Assembly: GCA_022574595.1 (NCBI GenBank)
Contig: JACZRS010000021.1
Location: forward strand, 1-64,000
Length of the DNA: 64,000 bases
DNA from: Planctomycetota bacterium
GTDB taxonomy: Bacteria > Planctomycetota > Phycisphaerae > Phycisphaerales > SM1A02
Reading direction: 5' to 3'
Shown: positions 8,431 through 17,931 of the stretch, one piece after another
Position numbering within the stretch: position 1 is the first letter of the stretch
How the letters are laid out: each line of letters starts with the position of its first letter
Notes under the pieces: model-generated
Seen by the model: the letters and a program-made list of their open reading frames with translations, nothing else
What the model was told of the DNA's origin: nothing
The model's database searches: none
Made by a program: the position numbers and the translations under genes

Positions 8431-8532
8431 TGGTCGGCTCCTTGACCTTGCTTGTGTTAGCAACCCTGCCGTTCCGTGGCAGAAGACGCGATCAATATAT
8501 AGCACAACTTAGCAATACGGCAAGTCGGCTGT

Positions 8533-8838
8533 TCAAACAATAGGAACATCGCTAGGCTCCTCCTGCGAATTTGCATCATCAGATTGATCCGAATTCTCTG
8601 TTGAATTGGGCATAGTTATAGATGCTGCTTTTTGATGAGCATCAATGTGATCGAACATCAGGCGTTGACATATCAAACCAATGATCAATCCCACTGGATA
8701 ACACACAATCATTGCAATCAATGCACGAAATAAGATGGATGAAGCTGGGTTTTGAGCTGCTAAGCCTGCAACGACCGCAACTGCAAACGCAGAAAGTGCA
8801 AAACATCCAGCAATAGCAGAACTTGGTGTCTTACTCAT
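8533..8838 (-). CDS. Small two-helix membrane protein in the flagellar operon
   Basis: 101 residues. Two hydrophobic segments (about 9-28 and 36-58) are followed by a polar, acidic tail rich in Ser, Asp, Glu and Asn. No family is recognised. It lies between flhG and fliA, in the same orientation and with gaps of about 80-100 bp, so it is probably co-transcribed with motility genes. A small membrane protein between flhG and fliA is not a standard flagellar component; a role in motility is only suggested by position. Confidence 0.6.
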   Translation of the reverse strand: MSKTPSSAIAGCFALSAFAVAVVAGLAAQNPASSILFRALIAMIVCYPVGLIIGLICQRLMFDHIDAHQKAASITMPNSTENSDQSDDANSQEEPSDVPIV

Positions 8839-8921
8839 AGCAAACGGCTCAGGCCGATGGATGTTATCGGCATGTGAACAATAAAAATTAGCCTAAACCC
8901 CTGATATTTATGCATTTCGGT

Positions 8922-9938
8922 TTATCCTTGAGATCCTGTAAAACGTGTTTGTCGACTATCAGAACGACTCATCCAAGCCGCTAATCGTGTAAAAAAACCA
9001 CCTTGATGTTCTTCTAGAGATTTTGGTTGACCGATTCCTGCAATTCGATACGCCAATTTACGCATGGCAATACTTGCTGGGGCATCTGGAGCGTACAAAA
9101 CAAACGGCACGCGCTGACGGATAGCATCACGAACCTGATCATCCATAGGGATTTCCCCTGCATATCCCATGGATCGTCTTAAAAAAGTACTGGTAACTCG
9201 GTTGATTCTTGAATGAACGCCGGTGCCTTCACCATCTCTTGCAACCATATTTACAACGATATCAATTTTCGCATTGGGCGAAGGCGCAAGAATTGCCTTA
9301 ATCATTCCATAACCATCTGTAATTCCAGTTGGTTCTGGTGTTGTAATCACTATGACACGATTTGCAGCAGCGGCGAATGCCAAGACATTCATGCTAAGTC
9401 CTGCTGAGGTATCAACTAACACAATATCCGCAACTCGCTCCAGCACCGCTAATTGCTCAAGCAAGTGCCGCCGCCTATGGGCATCTAAGTTTGCCAGGCG
9501 TGATACACCGGAAGCTCCTGGAATTAACTGAAATCCCCCAGGTGCAAGGAGCATTGCTTCAGCAAGCCTGCATCGACCGCTAACGACATGCTCTAAAGTG
9601 AGCTTGGGACTTACATTGCACAAAACGTCAGCATTTGCCAAACCAAGATCAGCGTCAAGCAAGCAAACTTTTTTCCCTAACTTTGTTAGACAAACCGCCA
9701 AATTTACGGCAAGGTTTGTCTTTCCAACACCGCCCTTACCTGAAGTAATAGCTATTGCCCGCGCAAGACTTGGAGATCGTTGTGTGATGCGGCGAGAACG
9801 GCGATGGCGGCTTGGTTGCGGACGATAGCTGACCATTCCGCTGGGCACGCTTGGTGGAACATAGGAACTAATCACCGGCGATTGTGAAATCGTTGCAGTT
9901 TGCACTAATTCCCGAAGTTGAGTGGCCTGATCTGTCAT
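8922..9938 (-). CDS. flhG: Flagellar number regulator FlhG (MinD-like ATPase)
   Basis: 338 residues. The deviant Walker A SGKGGVGKT (66-74), then CLLDADLGLANADVLCNVSP and IVLVDTSAGLS define the MinD/ParA ATPase fold of FlhG (YlxH). The N-terminal 60 residues are a basic extension; the DQATQLRELV start matches the FlhF-activating helix seen in other FlhG proteins. The C-terminus is amphipathic and basic (FFTRLAAWMSRS), fitting a membrane-targeting sequence. FlhG limits flagellar number together with FlhF. It starts 2 bp after flhF ends, so the pair is translationally coupled. Confidence 0.92.
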   Translation of the reverse strand: MTDQATQLRELVQTATISQSPVISSYVPPSVPSGMVSYRPQPSRHRRSRRITQRSPSLARAIAITSGKGGVGKTNLAVNLAVCLTKLGKKVCLLDADLGLANADVLCNVSPKLTLEHVVSGRCRLAEAMLLAPGGFQLIPGASGVSRLANLDAHRRRHLLEQLAVLERVADIVLVDTSAGLSMNVLAFAAAANRVIVITTPEPTGITDGYGMIKAILAPSPNAKIDIVVNMVARDGEGTGVHSRINRVTSTFLRRSMGYAGEIPMDDQVRDAIRQRVPFVLYAPDAPASIAMRKLAYRIAGIGQPKSLEEHQGGFFTRLAAWMSRSDSRQTRFTGSQG

Positions 9939-9940
9939 TA

Positions 9941-11575
9941 TTAGCGAACCTCACCACCCAATACCAGTCCCGCAAGCCGTTGAGGACTTCCTACTTCAAT
10001 ATGATCTGGTACTTCTTGGCCGGTGGTGATATAGCTCAATTGCTTCCCAACTTTTATCATGACATTGACAAGAATCCCAAAGCTCACTGCTTCATCGAGT
10101 TTCGTAAGCAGCAACTTGTCAGCTCCAACTTCAGAAAACGCTTCCGCTTCCTGTAATAGAACTTTTTCACTTGAAGTACTTGATAGAACCAAATGCACCT
10201 CATGCGGATCCGCAGCTTCTAAGCAACTCTTTAACTCCATTAACTTGTTTGTATCTCTTTGCCCTCTGCCAGCAGTATCGATCAAAATCACATCACAATC
10301 GCTTAGTGAATTAACCGCTCTTTTCATTTGTGCTGGTGTTAGCGCAACCTCAAACGGCAAACCAATAATGTTTGCGTAAGTCCGAAGCTGATCCACCGCA
10401 GCTATTCGGTAAGTATCACAAGTGACCATTCCTACATTCAGGCCATGCTTCAATTTATATGAAGCAGCAAGTTTCGCCAACGTAGTGGTTTTCCCAACAC
10501 CTGTCGGGCCTATCAGCGCAATTGTAAGTGGCCTACCATCAGGACTTTTAGTAGCAATAGTAGAATTTGTTGTGGGGATATATTCAGTTAAGCAGCGCAA
10601 AACTGCTTCTCGCACAATTACTTCATTGTCTATTTGCTGCGAATCTAATTCACCGCGGACTTTTCCTAGAATTTGTTCCGCTAGTTCCTCAGATACTTCT
10701 TGCCCAAGAAGTGTCAGATACATGTCAAACAGCTTGGGAGGCATACTGGGAATTGCATTTGTTGGCGTTTGGGCTTGATGCTTTAGAACTTTCCCGACCA
10801 TTTGCTTAATTGCGCTTAGCTCTTCCTGCATTGGATGGTGATCCGCAGCTCTGCGCTCTCTATTTACAGGAGATTCATCATGCGCAATTGATTTTGACAT
10901 AGATTCTTTAGCGCTGACAACCATCCGATCTTGTTCATTTTCATCAGTGGATGTCAAGAGAAATCTCTTTGCGACTTTTTGAGAACCGCCTACATACTCG
11001 ATTTGCGGTTGAGGCGGGTCTGGTTTTTCTCTTACAGGAATTACTATTGGTGGTGGAGCTTTAGATATGACTTTCGAATGTGGCGGACCATGCGATATTG
11101 CTGATACTTGCGTGTTCGAATTACTAAATGCAGGAGTTTGGTCCGCAATTCTGTTGGTAGAAATTGAAGCTGCTGCGATTGTTTGACCTGCTTCTGCAGC
11201 CGTTTTCTGCCGCCTGCCATGTGCTTCCGCTAGAGCTTGTGCCAAGCGTCGAGTTCTAATTTGATCATCTGCATCAACTACAGTTATTGAAGACTGTTGA
11301 TCAATAGCCTTTGATGGTGATGCAATCTTTGAGTAAGCTTTTTGTGCTGCATTGCTTGTTATACGGTTTTTCTTAACAATCTTATTTGCGCGCGAAAGTT
11401 GAGCGCTGTCCGCTTCGGTTGCGGTTAATTCAAAGATTGTTTTCTTACCAAAACCAAGAATGCCTCCACGCTTAAACGATCTGGTCTCGAGGATAGTTGC
11501 CTCAGCGCCAAGATCGCGCTTAGCAGCATCAAGCGCTTCGCTCATGGTATATGCTTGATAGGTTTTCACGGCCAT
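9941..11575 (-). CDS. flhF: Flagellar placement GTPase FlhF
   Basis: 544 residues from ATG at 11575 with GGAG eight bases upstream; a GTG three codons earlier is less well placed. The N-terminal B domain (MAVKTYQAYTMSEALDAAKRDLGAEATIL) is standard for FlhF. A long low-complexity linker (about 60-255) precedes the SRP-type NG domain: G1 GPTGVGKT (356-363), DTYRIAAVDQLRTYA, DTAGRGQRD and TKLDEA. FlhF is an SRP-family GTPase marking the site of flagellum assembly at the pole. It sits upstream of flhG, as usual. The linker is longer than in many FlhF proteins, which accounts for the large size. Confidence 0.93.
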   Translation of the reverse strand: MAVKTYQAYTMSEALDAAKRDLGAEATILETRSFKRGGILGFGKKTIFELTATEADSAQLSRANKIVKKNRITSNAAQKAYSKIASPSKAIDQQSSITVVDADDQIRTRRLAQALAEAHGRRQKTAAEAGQTIAAASISTNRIADQTPAFSNSNTQVSAISHGPPHSKVISKAPPPIVIPVREKPDPPQPQIEYVGGSQKVAKRFLLTSTDENEQDRMVVSAKESMSKSIAHDESPVNRERRAADHHPMQEELSAIKQMVGKVLKHQAQTPTNAIPSMPPKLFDMYLTLLGQEVSEELAEQILGKVRGELDSQQIDNEVIVREAVLRCLTEYIPTTNSTIATKSPDGRPLTIALIGPTGVGKTTTLAKLAASYKLKHGLNVGMVTCDTYRIAAVDQLRTYANIIGLPFEVALTPAQMKRAVNSLSDCDVILIDTAGRGQRDTNKLMELKSCLEAADPHEVHLVLSSTSSEKVLLQEAEAFSEVGADKLLLTKLDEAVSFGILVNVMIKVGKQLSYITTGQEVPDHIEVGSPQRLAGLVLGGEVR

Positions 11576-11642
11576 TGACTGCACTCCATTGCCTCGGCCC
11601 TAGCGTTAATCCATTAACGCAAGAATAAGTTATCACGGCATC

Positions 11643-13763
11643 CTATGCCGCGCCAGCTTCAACTGGCTCTGTTAATTGTACCAGACCCATCGACTCTACG
11701 TCCAGTCCCTTTACAACTTCATTGTAGGCAAGCACAACAACCCCTGGCATATGGGGCTCAAGTATCTGCTTAAGTTGCGCTCTTACAGTTGGTGAAGCAA
11801 GCACCACCAGTTGATGCGCAGCTGCTACTAACTGCTCAGCTGTGTCATTTACAGCAGAAGCAATTCGATTTACAACCTGAGGCGGAACCGAAACCGTCGT
11901 ACCGCTCGGCCCCCTATCAATATACCCATTTAAAATGTCTTCAATTGCAGGGTCAAGCGTTACACAATACAGTTTCTGCTTGCCTTCATCATCAAGTTCC
12001 GCATATACATTGGAAAGCGTCCTCCTCAAGGTATTGCGTACATACTCAGTAAGAACATCAATATCTTTGGTATGCACCGACCAATCGCCTAGGGTTTCGA
12101 TAATCGCTTCCAGATCACGAATGGGTACGCGCTCGCGCAAAAGATTCTGCAGCACTTTTTGCAGCTCACCCGGTTTGATCAAGGTCGGAATCGTCTCTTC
12201 AACAAGCTTGGGCGAACTGGATTTGAGTTGCTCAATGAGATTATTGACTTCTTCTCGTGTTAAAAGCTCCTCTGCGTGATCTTTAACCAGCTCAGTAAGG
12301 TGAGTAGCAAGAACGCTAGTTGGATCCACAACGGTATAGTTCAATGTTTCCGCACGTTGCTTTAGTTGTTTTTCGATCCAGTGCGCATCAAGGCCAAACG
12401 CAGGTTCTTTTGCTGCAATACCATCGATTTCACCACTAGCAAGCCCAGAATCCATGGCCATAAGTAGATTCGGATATACAGTTCCTTCTCCAATAACAGC
12501 ACCGCGCAGCTTTACTCTATATGTATTGGAATCGAGTTGGACGTTGTCACGGATTCTTACCGGGGGTACGACAAGCCCGATTTCAGCAGCTAACTGCCTG
12601 CGAATCATAGAGATACGATCAAGCAAGTCGCCGCCACGCGAGGCATCTACGAGTTGTACAAGACCATAACCAACCTCGATTTCCAGAATGTCAACCTTTA
12701 ATAGATCCTCAACTGGCGATTCTTCAGCTGGACTACGAATTGCCTCAGCTCTGGCTTCTTCCTCAGACGCAATAGCTGTTTTCTTCTTAATATAGCCCAG
12801 AGCACCGGAAAGCAATCCTATACCAATAGCTGCAATCATCAACGGCATTGTGGGCAAAGGCGTAAATGCCAGGACCGTAAGAAAACCTGAGATCAGATAT
12901 AGCGCGACTGGTTGAGAGGTTAATTGCTTGGGAATTGCTTCGCCAATTGTTTCGCCATCACTTGTTCGCGCAACAATCAAAGCAGCTGCTATTGCGATAA
13001 CAAATGAAGGAATCTGACTGACAAGACCATCACCGATAGTCAGTTTGGTAAAGACTTGCAGCGACTCGGCCATGGTCCAGCCTTTGTCCAAGGCTCCAAT
13101 TGCAAATCCGCCAACGATGTTTATTATTGTGATGATGATTCCTGCGATTGCATCACCACGCACAAACTTGCTGGCACCATCCATGGCACCGTAGAAATCC
13201 GCTTCATTGGTGATTTCATCACGGCGAGCCCGAGCCTGCGCTTCATCAATCATTCCAGCAGAGAGATCAGCATCAATCGCCATCTGCTTGCCGGGCATCG
13301 CATCCAAGGTGAACCTGGCCGCCACCTCGGACATTCGCGTTGCCCCCTTTGTGACTACTATAAATTGCACCAATACCAGGATTGCAAAGATTATCACGCC
13401 AACGATCACCGAATCGCCTGCTACGAAATTTCCAAACGCCTCGATAACGTGGCCGGCCACTGCTGTTGCCTCGGCGGGCGTTGTTGCATCTGCGGACAGT
13501 ATCAATCGAGTCGAAGCAATATTCAGGACTAAGCGAAACAGCGTCGTCGCGAGCAGCAATGAGGGGAATACTGAAAAATCAAGCGGGCGGGCCATGTAAA
13601 TCGTTGTCATCAATATGACTACAGCAAGCGCAATATTGCCCGATATCATTAAGTCCATCATCCAAGGCGGCAATGGGATGATCAAAACGATAAGTAGCGA
13701 CAAGAACGACAGCGGCACCAATAGATGCTTAAATCTTGCAATCAAATGGAATGCTGCAGGCAA
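11643..13763 (-). CDS. flhA: Flagellar export gate protein FlhA
   Basis: 706 residues, the usual size. The N-terminal half has about eight membrane helices, including the FHIPEP signature region (FPSLLLATTLFRLVLNIASTRLIL) and the loop GATRMSEVAARFTLDAMPGKQMAIDADL. The C-terminal half is the cytoplasmic ring domain that docks export substrates (QKVLQNLLRERVPIRDLEAIIETLGDW). It is the main proton-driven export gate of the flagellar type III apparatus. The frame starts with TTG (13763); there is no obvious Shine-Dalgarno and no internal ATG before the first helix. It follows flhB after 72 bp. Confidence 0.95.
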   Translation of the reverse strand: MPAAFHLIARFKHLLVPLSFLSLLIVLIIPLPPWMMDLMISGNIALAVVILMTTIYMARPLDFSVFPSLLLATTLFRLVLNIASTRLILSADATTPAEATAVAGHVIEAFGNFVAGDSVIVGVIIFAILVLVQFIVVTKGATRMSEVAARFTLDAMPGKQMAIDADLSAGMIDEAQARARRDEITNEADFYGAMDGASKFVRGDAIAGIIITIINIVGGFAIGALDKGWTMAESLQVFTKLTIGDGLVSQIPSFVIAIAAALIVARTSDGETIGEAIPKQLTSQPVALYLISGFLTVLAFTPLPTMPLMIAAIGIGLLSGALGYIKKKTAIASEEEARAEAIRSPAEESPVEDLLKVDILEIEVGYGLVQLVDASRGGDLLDRISMIRRQLAAEIGLVVPPVRIRDNVQLDSNTYRVKLRGAVIGEGTVYPNLLMAMDSGLASGEIDGIAAKEPAFGLDAHWIEKQLKQRAETLNYTVVDPTSVLATHLTELVKDHAEELLTREEVNNLIEQLKSSSPKLVEETIPTLIKPGELQKVLQNLLRERVPIRDLEAIIETLGDWSVHTKDIDVLTEYVRNTLRRTLSNVYAELDDEGKQKLYCVTLDPAIEDILNGYIDRGPSGTTVSVPPQVVNRIASAVNDTAEQLVAAAHQLVVLASPTVRAQLKQILEPHMPGVVVLAYNEVVKGLDVESMGLVQLTEPVEAGAA

Positions 13764-13835
13764 TTTCAGATTGAGTTGAGGCTCAGCTATAAATCACCTC
13801 CCACAATGTCACCTTGCAAGTTTTAACTACTGCTA

Positions 13836-14906
13836 TCATCCAGCTTTCCTATTTTCCAGTCCATAGACATATGACAATACTTCCGCAACAGCCTTGAAGA
13901 AATCCGGAGGTATTTCACCTCCAACTGGAACTTGCTTGTAAAGCGCGCGCGCAAGGGGCGGCCTCTGAACTATGGGAATGCCGTTGTATAGTGCAATTTG
14001 TCTGATTCGCAATGCCAGGTAGTCTGCACCTTTTGCAATGACCTTGGGCGCGTTCATCTCCTGCGATTCATATCGAATAGCTACTGCAAAATGCTCCGGG
14101 TTAGTAACAATTACATCCGCCTTTGGTACCGAAGCAGAAATACGCTGCATTGCGATTTGTTGCTGCATGCGCATACGACGCTTCTTTACCTGGGGATCTC
14201 CTTCAGTCTGCTTCATTTCGTCCTTGACCTGTTGCTTAGTCATTTTCATATCTTCTTTGTTCTTCCACTTTTGGTATGTAAAATCAATAAGACCTAAAAT
14301 AATCAGTACAGCAACCAGCCTCATGGCTAAGTCAACCATCAACCAACCAACCTTCTGGAGAATCTGAATCGGCTCCAGAAATGGTAGAACAAGGATTGAA
14401 TCCAAGTATTGCCGAATCGTAAATACTGCAACCAGCACAACAACGATTACTTTCATTACATCCATGACCGCTTTAACTAACGCGGTTAAGCCAAAGAGTT
14501 TCTTGATCCCACTGATAGGATTCAGCTTGCTAAGGCTGGGCTGAATTGTCTTGGTTGTTAGTAGAAAACCAACCTGCGAAAAGCCAATCACGTAAGCAAT
14601 CACAAACATGGGCAACAAAATTGGAGCCGCTAAGCGCATAAGTGTTGAAACTGCATACGAAGCCACAATTACTGCGTCGTCTGGATTTACAGGATTACCC
14701 AACTCATCCCCATCCAAAACGGCTTGCATAAACAATTTGAATTGGCCTAGAGTTGGCATTAAGACAATGAACATTAAGATGGATGCGCCTAAGAGTATAA
14801 GTGCGGAAGACAAGTCCTGGCTCTTTGGGATATTGCCGGATTCCCTTGCTTGCTGTTTCTTCTTAGGAGTTGCGTCTTCTGTTTTTTCGCCCAGATCATC
14901 AGCCAT
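13836..14906 (-). CDS. flhB: Flagellar export switch protein FlhB
   Basis: 356 residues from ATG at 14906 (TTG four codons upstream is an alternative). Four hydrophobic segments precede a charged linker and the cytoplasmic autocleavage domain. The cleavage motif is NPEH (residues 269-272, codons at 14102-14091), not the usual NPTH; Asn and Pro of the scissile bond and the His are kept. The following FAVAIRYESQEMNAPKVIAKGADYLALRIRQIA is standard. FlhB switches export from hook to filament substrates. It is preceded by fliR after 32 bp. Confidence 0.93.
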   Translation of the reverse strand: MADDLGEKTEDATPKKKQQARESGNIPKSQDLSSALILLGASILMFIVLMPTLGQFKLFMQAVLDGDELGNPVNPDDAVIVASYAVSTLMRLAAPILLPMFVIAYVIGFSQVGFLLTTKTIQPSLSKLNPISGIKKLFGLTALVKAVMDVMKVIVVVLVAVFTIRQYLDSILVLPFLEPIQILQKVGWLMVDLAMRLVAVLIILGLIDFTYQKWKNKEDMKMTKQQVKDEMKQTEGDPQVKKRRMRMQQQIAMQRISASVPKADVIVTNPEHFAVAIRYESQEMNAPKVIAKGADYLALRIRQIALYNGIPIVQRPPLARALYKQVPVGGEIPPDFFKAVAEVLSYVYGLENRKAG

Positions 14907-14938
14907 ATTTGAGGTCAAACTCTCTTAGTAAAAAACAT

Positions 14939-15724
14939 CTAGTAATTTTCAACCCAATCAAGTGTCAATTGCAACACGTCTTCGATCCAAACCAGTAGCA
15001 CTTCATTTATCACTCCGATTGAGATCATGATGATGGTTAGTCCAGCAATAATTCGCATTGGAAAACCCAGGCTCAGGATGTTTAGCTGAGGGACGCTCTT
15101 TGAAATAAAACCTAACGAGATAGTTTGGAGATAAATCAGTGCCAGCAAAGGCGCTGCGATGCGCATGGCGATTTCGTACGCTGCTAAGACCACTCCTAAG
15201 AGCATTTCTAAAAGTGAGCCATCTGCGATGTTGGTACCTAAGGGCATGTGATGAAAAGTGTTTAATACTGCAAGCACTGTTGCATCGAGACCGCCAATTA
15301 AAAGAAATCCTGCCAGGGCCATGAAAAACAACATCTGCCCAATTATGTCTGCGCTGCTCCCCATTGTCGGATTGAAGATTTTCGCAAAGCCTAACCCCAT
15401 TTGCTGCCCCATCATTAACCCAGAAATCTGAACCGCTATCATTGGCAGACTTGCAATAAAACCAATAACCATTCCTATCAAGATTTCCAAAGCCAGTAGC
15501 GGTACTAACGTCCACATGTCCAGATGCACCGGAGCAGATACCAGATTCTCTACATAAAGGATTGGGTAAATAGCAAACCCCAAGACAATCGCAAACAATG
15601 CTCTTCCCTGAACTGCGATTATCTGAGAGCTAATAACCGGCGCATAGATGGCCAATCCTCCTATTCGAAAGATAACCAACAATGCTGCGGGAAAATGCTC
15701 CAAAAGAGCTGTGAATTGATTCAC
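14939..15724 (-). CDS. fliR: Flagellar export component FliR
   Basis: 261 residues with about six membrane segments, including FRIGGLAIYAPVISSQ, the GMVIGFIASLPMIAVQISGLMMGQQMGLGFAKIFNP region and LNILSLGFPMRIIAGLTIIMIS, all typical of FliR. FliR forms the helical core of the export gate with FliP and FliQ. The start is GTG at 15724 with a weak GGAT upstream. Gene order fliP-fliQ-fliR-flhB-flhA follows the common arrangement. Confidence 0.93.
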   Translation of the reverse strand: MNQFTALLEHFPAALLVIFRIGGLAIYAPVISSQIIAVQGRALFAIVLGFAIYPILYVENLVSAPVHLDMWTLVPLLALEILIGMVIGFIASLPMIAVQISGLMMGQQMGLGFAKIFNPTMGSSADIIGQMLFFMALAGFLLIGGLDATVLAVLNTFHHMPLGTNIADGSLLEMLLGVVLAAYEIAMRIAAPLLALIYLQTISLGFISKSVPQLNILSLGFPMRIIAGLTIIMISIGVINEVLLVWIEDVLQLTLDWVENY

Positions 15725-15799
15725 GACAATCCATCAAAAAGCAAATCAGTCAAGTCGTTACTCAGAATTCAAATTAAATTTAGAGAAATAATAAAACGG

Positions 15800-16051
15800 T
15801 CACAAGCCTGTAAACATTTCAAAAGCGAAGTCTCCCAAGCGCTGTGAGATCCACCCCAATAGCGCGATAGCAACCAGGATCATGACTACTATTTTGGGCA
15901 CGAAAGTAAGAGTTTGCTCCTGAATCTGTGTAACAGCTTGAAATAAACTGACACACAGACCAACAACTAAACCTGCTCCTAGAATAGGTAATGCAAGAAT
16001 AAGTGCTTGCATCAACGCAGTTTTCACAGTATCAACCGGGTCAATATCCAT
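15800..16051 (-). CDS. fliQ: Flagellar export component FliQ
   Basis: 83 residues, close to the standard size (about 89). Two hydrophobic hairpin helices are separated by the charged motif VSLFQAVTQIQEQTLTFVPKI, which is diagnostic of FliQ and its virulence homologue YscS. It wraps round the FliP-FliR core of the export gate in the inner membrane. It lies 75 bp upstream of fliR in transcription order and downstream of fliP. Confidence 0.93.
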   Translation of the reverse strand: MDIDPVDTVKTALMQALILALPILGAGLVVGLCVSLFQAVTQIQEQTLTFVPKIVVMILVAIALLGWISQRLGDFAFEMFTGL

Positions 16052-16123
16052 TACATGAACTCAACTTTTCTAACTGTTTACAATAATCACAAGAAACAAA
16101 ATTCTATAGCATCAAAAATTGCT

Positions 16124-17029
16124 CTAAGGCCCACCGGCCATGATGGTTGAAGTTATTTGCAATACATCATCAGGCTGAGCAACACTGCGCATAACCGAAC
16201 CGACAACTAACTGCCAGCCATCAACAAGCACAAAAAGCAGCAGCTTAAACGGGAGCGAAATAAGAACCGGGGGCAGCATAAGCATGCCCATGGAAATCAA
16301 CATGCTTGCGATAACCATGTCGATAACCAGGAAGGGCAAATACACACGAAACCCCATTAAAAACGCTACTTTTAGCTCACTTAAAATGTAGCCTGGTATT
16401 AAAGTGAGCATGTCTACATCTTTGCGTTGCAGGTTTTCAGGCTCAGAAACATCGACACCTCGGTATTCAAGAATCATATAAACACTTGACCAGTTGCCTG
16501 TCGCCTCCAGCTGCGCGAACATGAAATCTCTTAAAGGTTGCTTAGTATTTTGCCAGGTAAGTGCAGCGTCCTTCACCTCACCGGATGCGTAGGGCTGAAT
16601 CCCTTCATCGTACATCCTCTGGAATGTTGGGGCCATAACAACAAATGTTATAAATAGCGCAAGGCCTGTCATAATTTGCGCAGGTGGCAGACCTTGAGCG
16701 CCCATAGCCTGACGCATCAGTGACATGACAATTAGCACGCGTGTGAAACATGTGCAAAGTATGACTATAGCTGGCGCCAGACTAAGTACTGTTAACAACA
16801 GGAGAATATTAAGTGCGCTACTTAGTCCACCTTCAACACCAGGAAGCGCCTCCGATGCACCTTCTAAAACTAAAATTGGATTAAGATAGGAATCACTAGA
16901 TTGGCCTGAGGCTTGCTCTGCAAGTATCCAAGGAAGCGCAATAGCAACAGCTATAAATACAGGAGAGAGTCCTTTTCGAACTCGCCAAAGATTTTTTGCA
17001 AAACAAAGCAACTTGGCACATGCATTCAT
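16124..17029 (-). CDS. fliP: Flagellar export component FliP
   Basis: 301 residues. A signal-peptide-like first helix (SPVFIAVAIALPWILAEQASG) precedes the FliP domain: ALNILLLLTVLSLAPAIVILCTCFTRVLIVMSLMRQAMGAQGLPPAQIMTGLALFITF, the periplasmic loop, and the C-terminal FLVIDMVIASMLISMGMLMLPPVLISLPFKLLLFVLVDGW. FliP forms the pentameric core of the export pore. Its ATG overlaps the FliO-like stop (ATGA), so the two are coupled. Confidence 0.95.
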   Translation of the reverse strand: MNACAKLLCFAKNLWRVRKGLSPVFIAVAIALPWILAEQASGQSSDSYLNPILVLEGASEALPGVEGGLSSALNILLLLTVLSLAPAIVILCTCFTRVLIVMSLMRQAMGAQGLPPAQIMTGLALFITFVVMAPTFQRMYDEGIQPYASGEVKDAALTWQNTKQPLRDFMFAQLEATGNWSSVYMILEYRGVDVSEPENLQRKDVDMLTLIPGYILSELKVAFLMGFRVYLPFLVIDMVIASMLISMGMLMLPPVLISLPFKLLLFVLVDGWQLVVGSVMRSVAQPDDVLQITSTIMAGGP

Positions 17030-17841
17030 AATGCAACGCCTCGCTTACGATCGTCTGCACTAATACGTTTACGAGGCCGGCGCGTAAGGTCTATTACTTC
17101 ATTGCCGCCAAAGCCGACCTTCGCTGACCTGCCAAGCCTTACTTCATCCCATTGTCCCTTCGATTCCTCCGAAGTAATGCCTCTAAGTATTGATTGGAAT
17201 TTTCCGCTGCGTGTTTGGCGCGATCCTGCTTCAATTCTCGCAAGTAAATCCGCAACTTCATCTGCATCTGATATTTCGCTCAGAAGCGACATTGATCCCT
17301 TTGTTTGGTATGCAAGAACAATGCGCCTTCCCAGCTTCAAGAGAACAAGATGCTGACCTCGTCCTGCTGGGAATCTGCTTATTACCTCAAGTACACCCGA
17401 AGGCCTACCACCGGTTAATGGCCCGCCAAACCGCCGCAATCCAGCACGCAATCCTAATAGCAAAAACATCACAATACCTAGCGCTAAGATGGCGCGGGTT
17501 ATATCATTTTCCCTTGGATCCAACGCTGTAAGCGGATTTGTCTTTGATTGGTCAGTTTCAGAAGTTGGGCGCGAGCTGAATACGCTGTTGGGTTTACCTA
17601 GCGATGCGGATTCTCTGCCAGGTAGAACTATTGAAGCAGGAGGAGAATCTGCATTTTCATCTTTAGGTTTTTCGATTGGCGCAGGCGGCTGCACAGGTTG
17701 AGCGATTAACTCATCAGTGCTAAGCATAGCTTTCTTATTAGCTACAAGACCGCCGTTGTCTTGGGCTGCATATGCAAATCTCTGTCCACAAACGACAGAG
17801 AATATAGCTGCTGCGAACAGCAGATTAAACCGAATAGACAT
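17026..17841 (-). CDS. fliO: FliO-like flagellar protein
   Basis: 271 residues from ATG at 17841 with AAGGA upstream; the longer frame from 17904 has no ribosome site. Residues 1-25 resemble a signal peptide (LLFAAAIFSVVCGQRFAYA), followed by a Pro/Ser-rich periplasmic region, one helix near 120-135 (ITRAILALGIVMFLLLGLRAGL) and the domain LEVISRFPAGRGQHLVLLKLGRRIVLAYQTKGSMSLLSEI, which fits the FliO pattern. A polar basic tail follows. FliO is a chaperone for FliP pore assembly; the gene lies directly upstream of fliP, supporting the call. Confidence 0.8.
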   Translation of the reverse strand: MSIRFNLLFAAAIFSVVCGQRFAYAAQDNGGLVANKKAMLSTDELIAQPVQPPAPIEKPKDENADSPPASIVLPGRESASLGKPNSVFSSRPTSETDQSKTNPLTALDPRENDITRAILALGIVMFLLLGLRAGLRRFGGPLTGGRPSGVLEVISRFPAGRGQHLVLLKLGRRIVLAYQTKGSMSLLSEISDADEVADLLARIEAGSRQTRSGKFQSILRGITSEESKGQWDEVRLGRSAKVGFGGNEVIDLTRRPRKRISADDRKRGVAL

Positions 17842-17931
17842 TTCGCCAATCCTTGGCAAGTACCGCCGGATCCTCCGACGAGCGTCCGCATCCTGCAGGC
17901 GCAATTAGTTAGTTGGGCTTACGGCCCTTGA

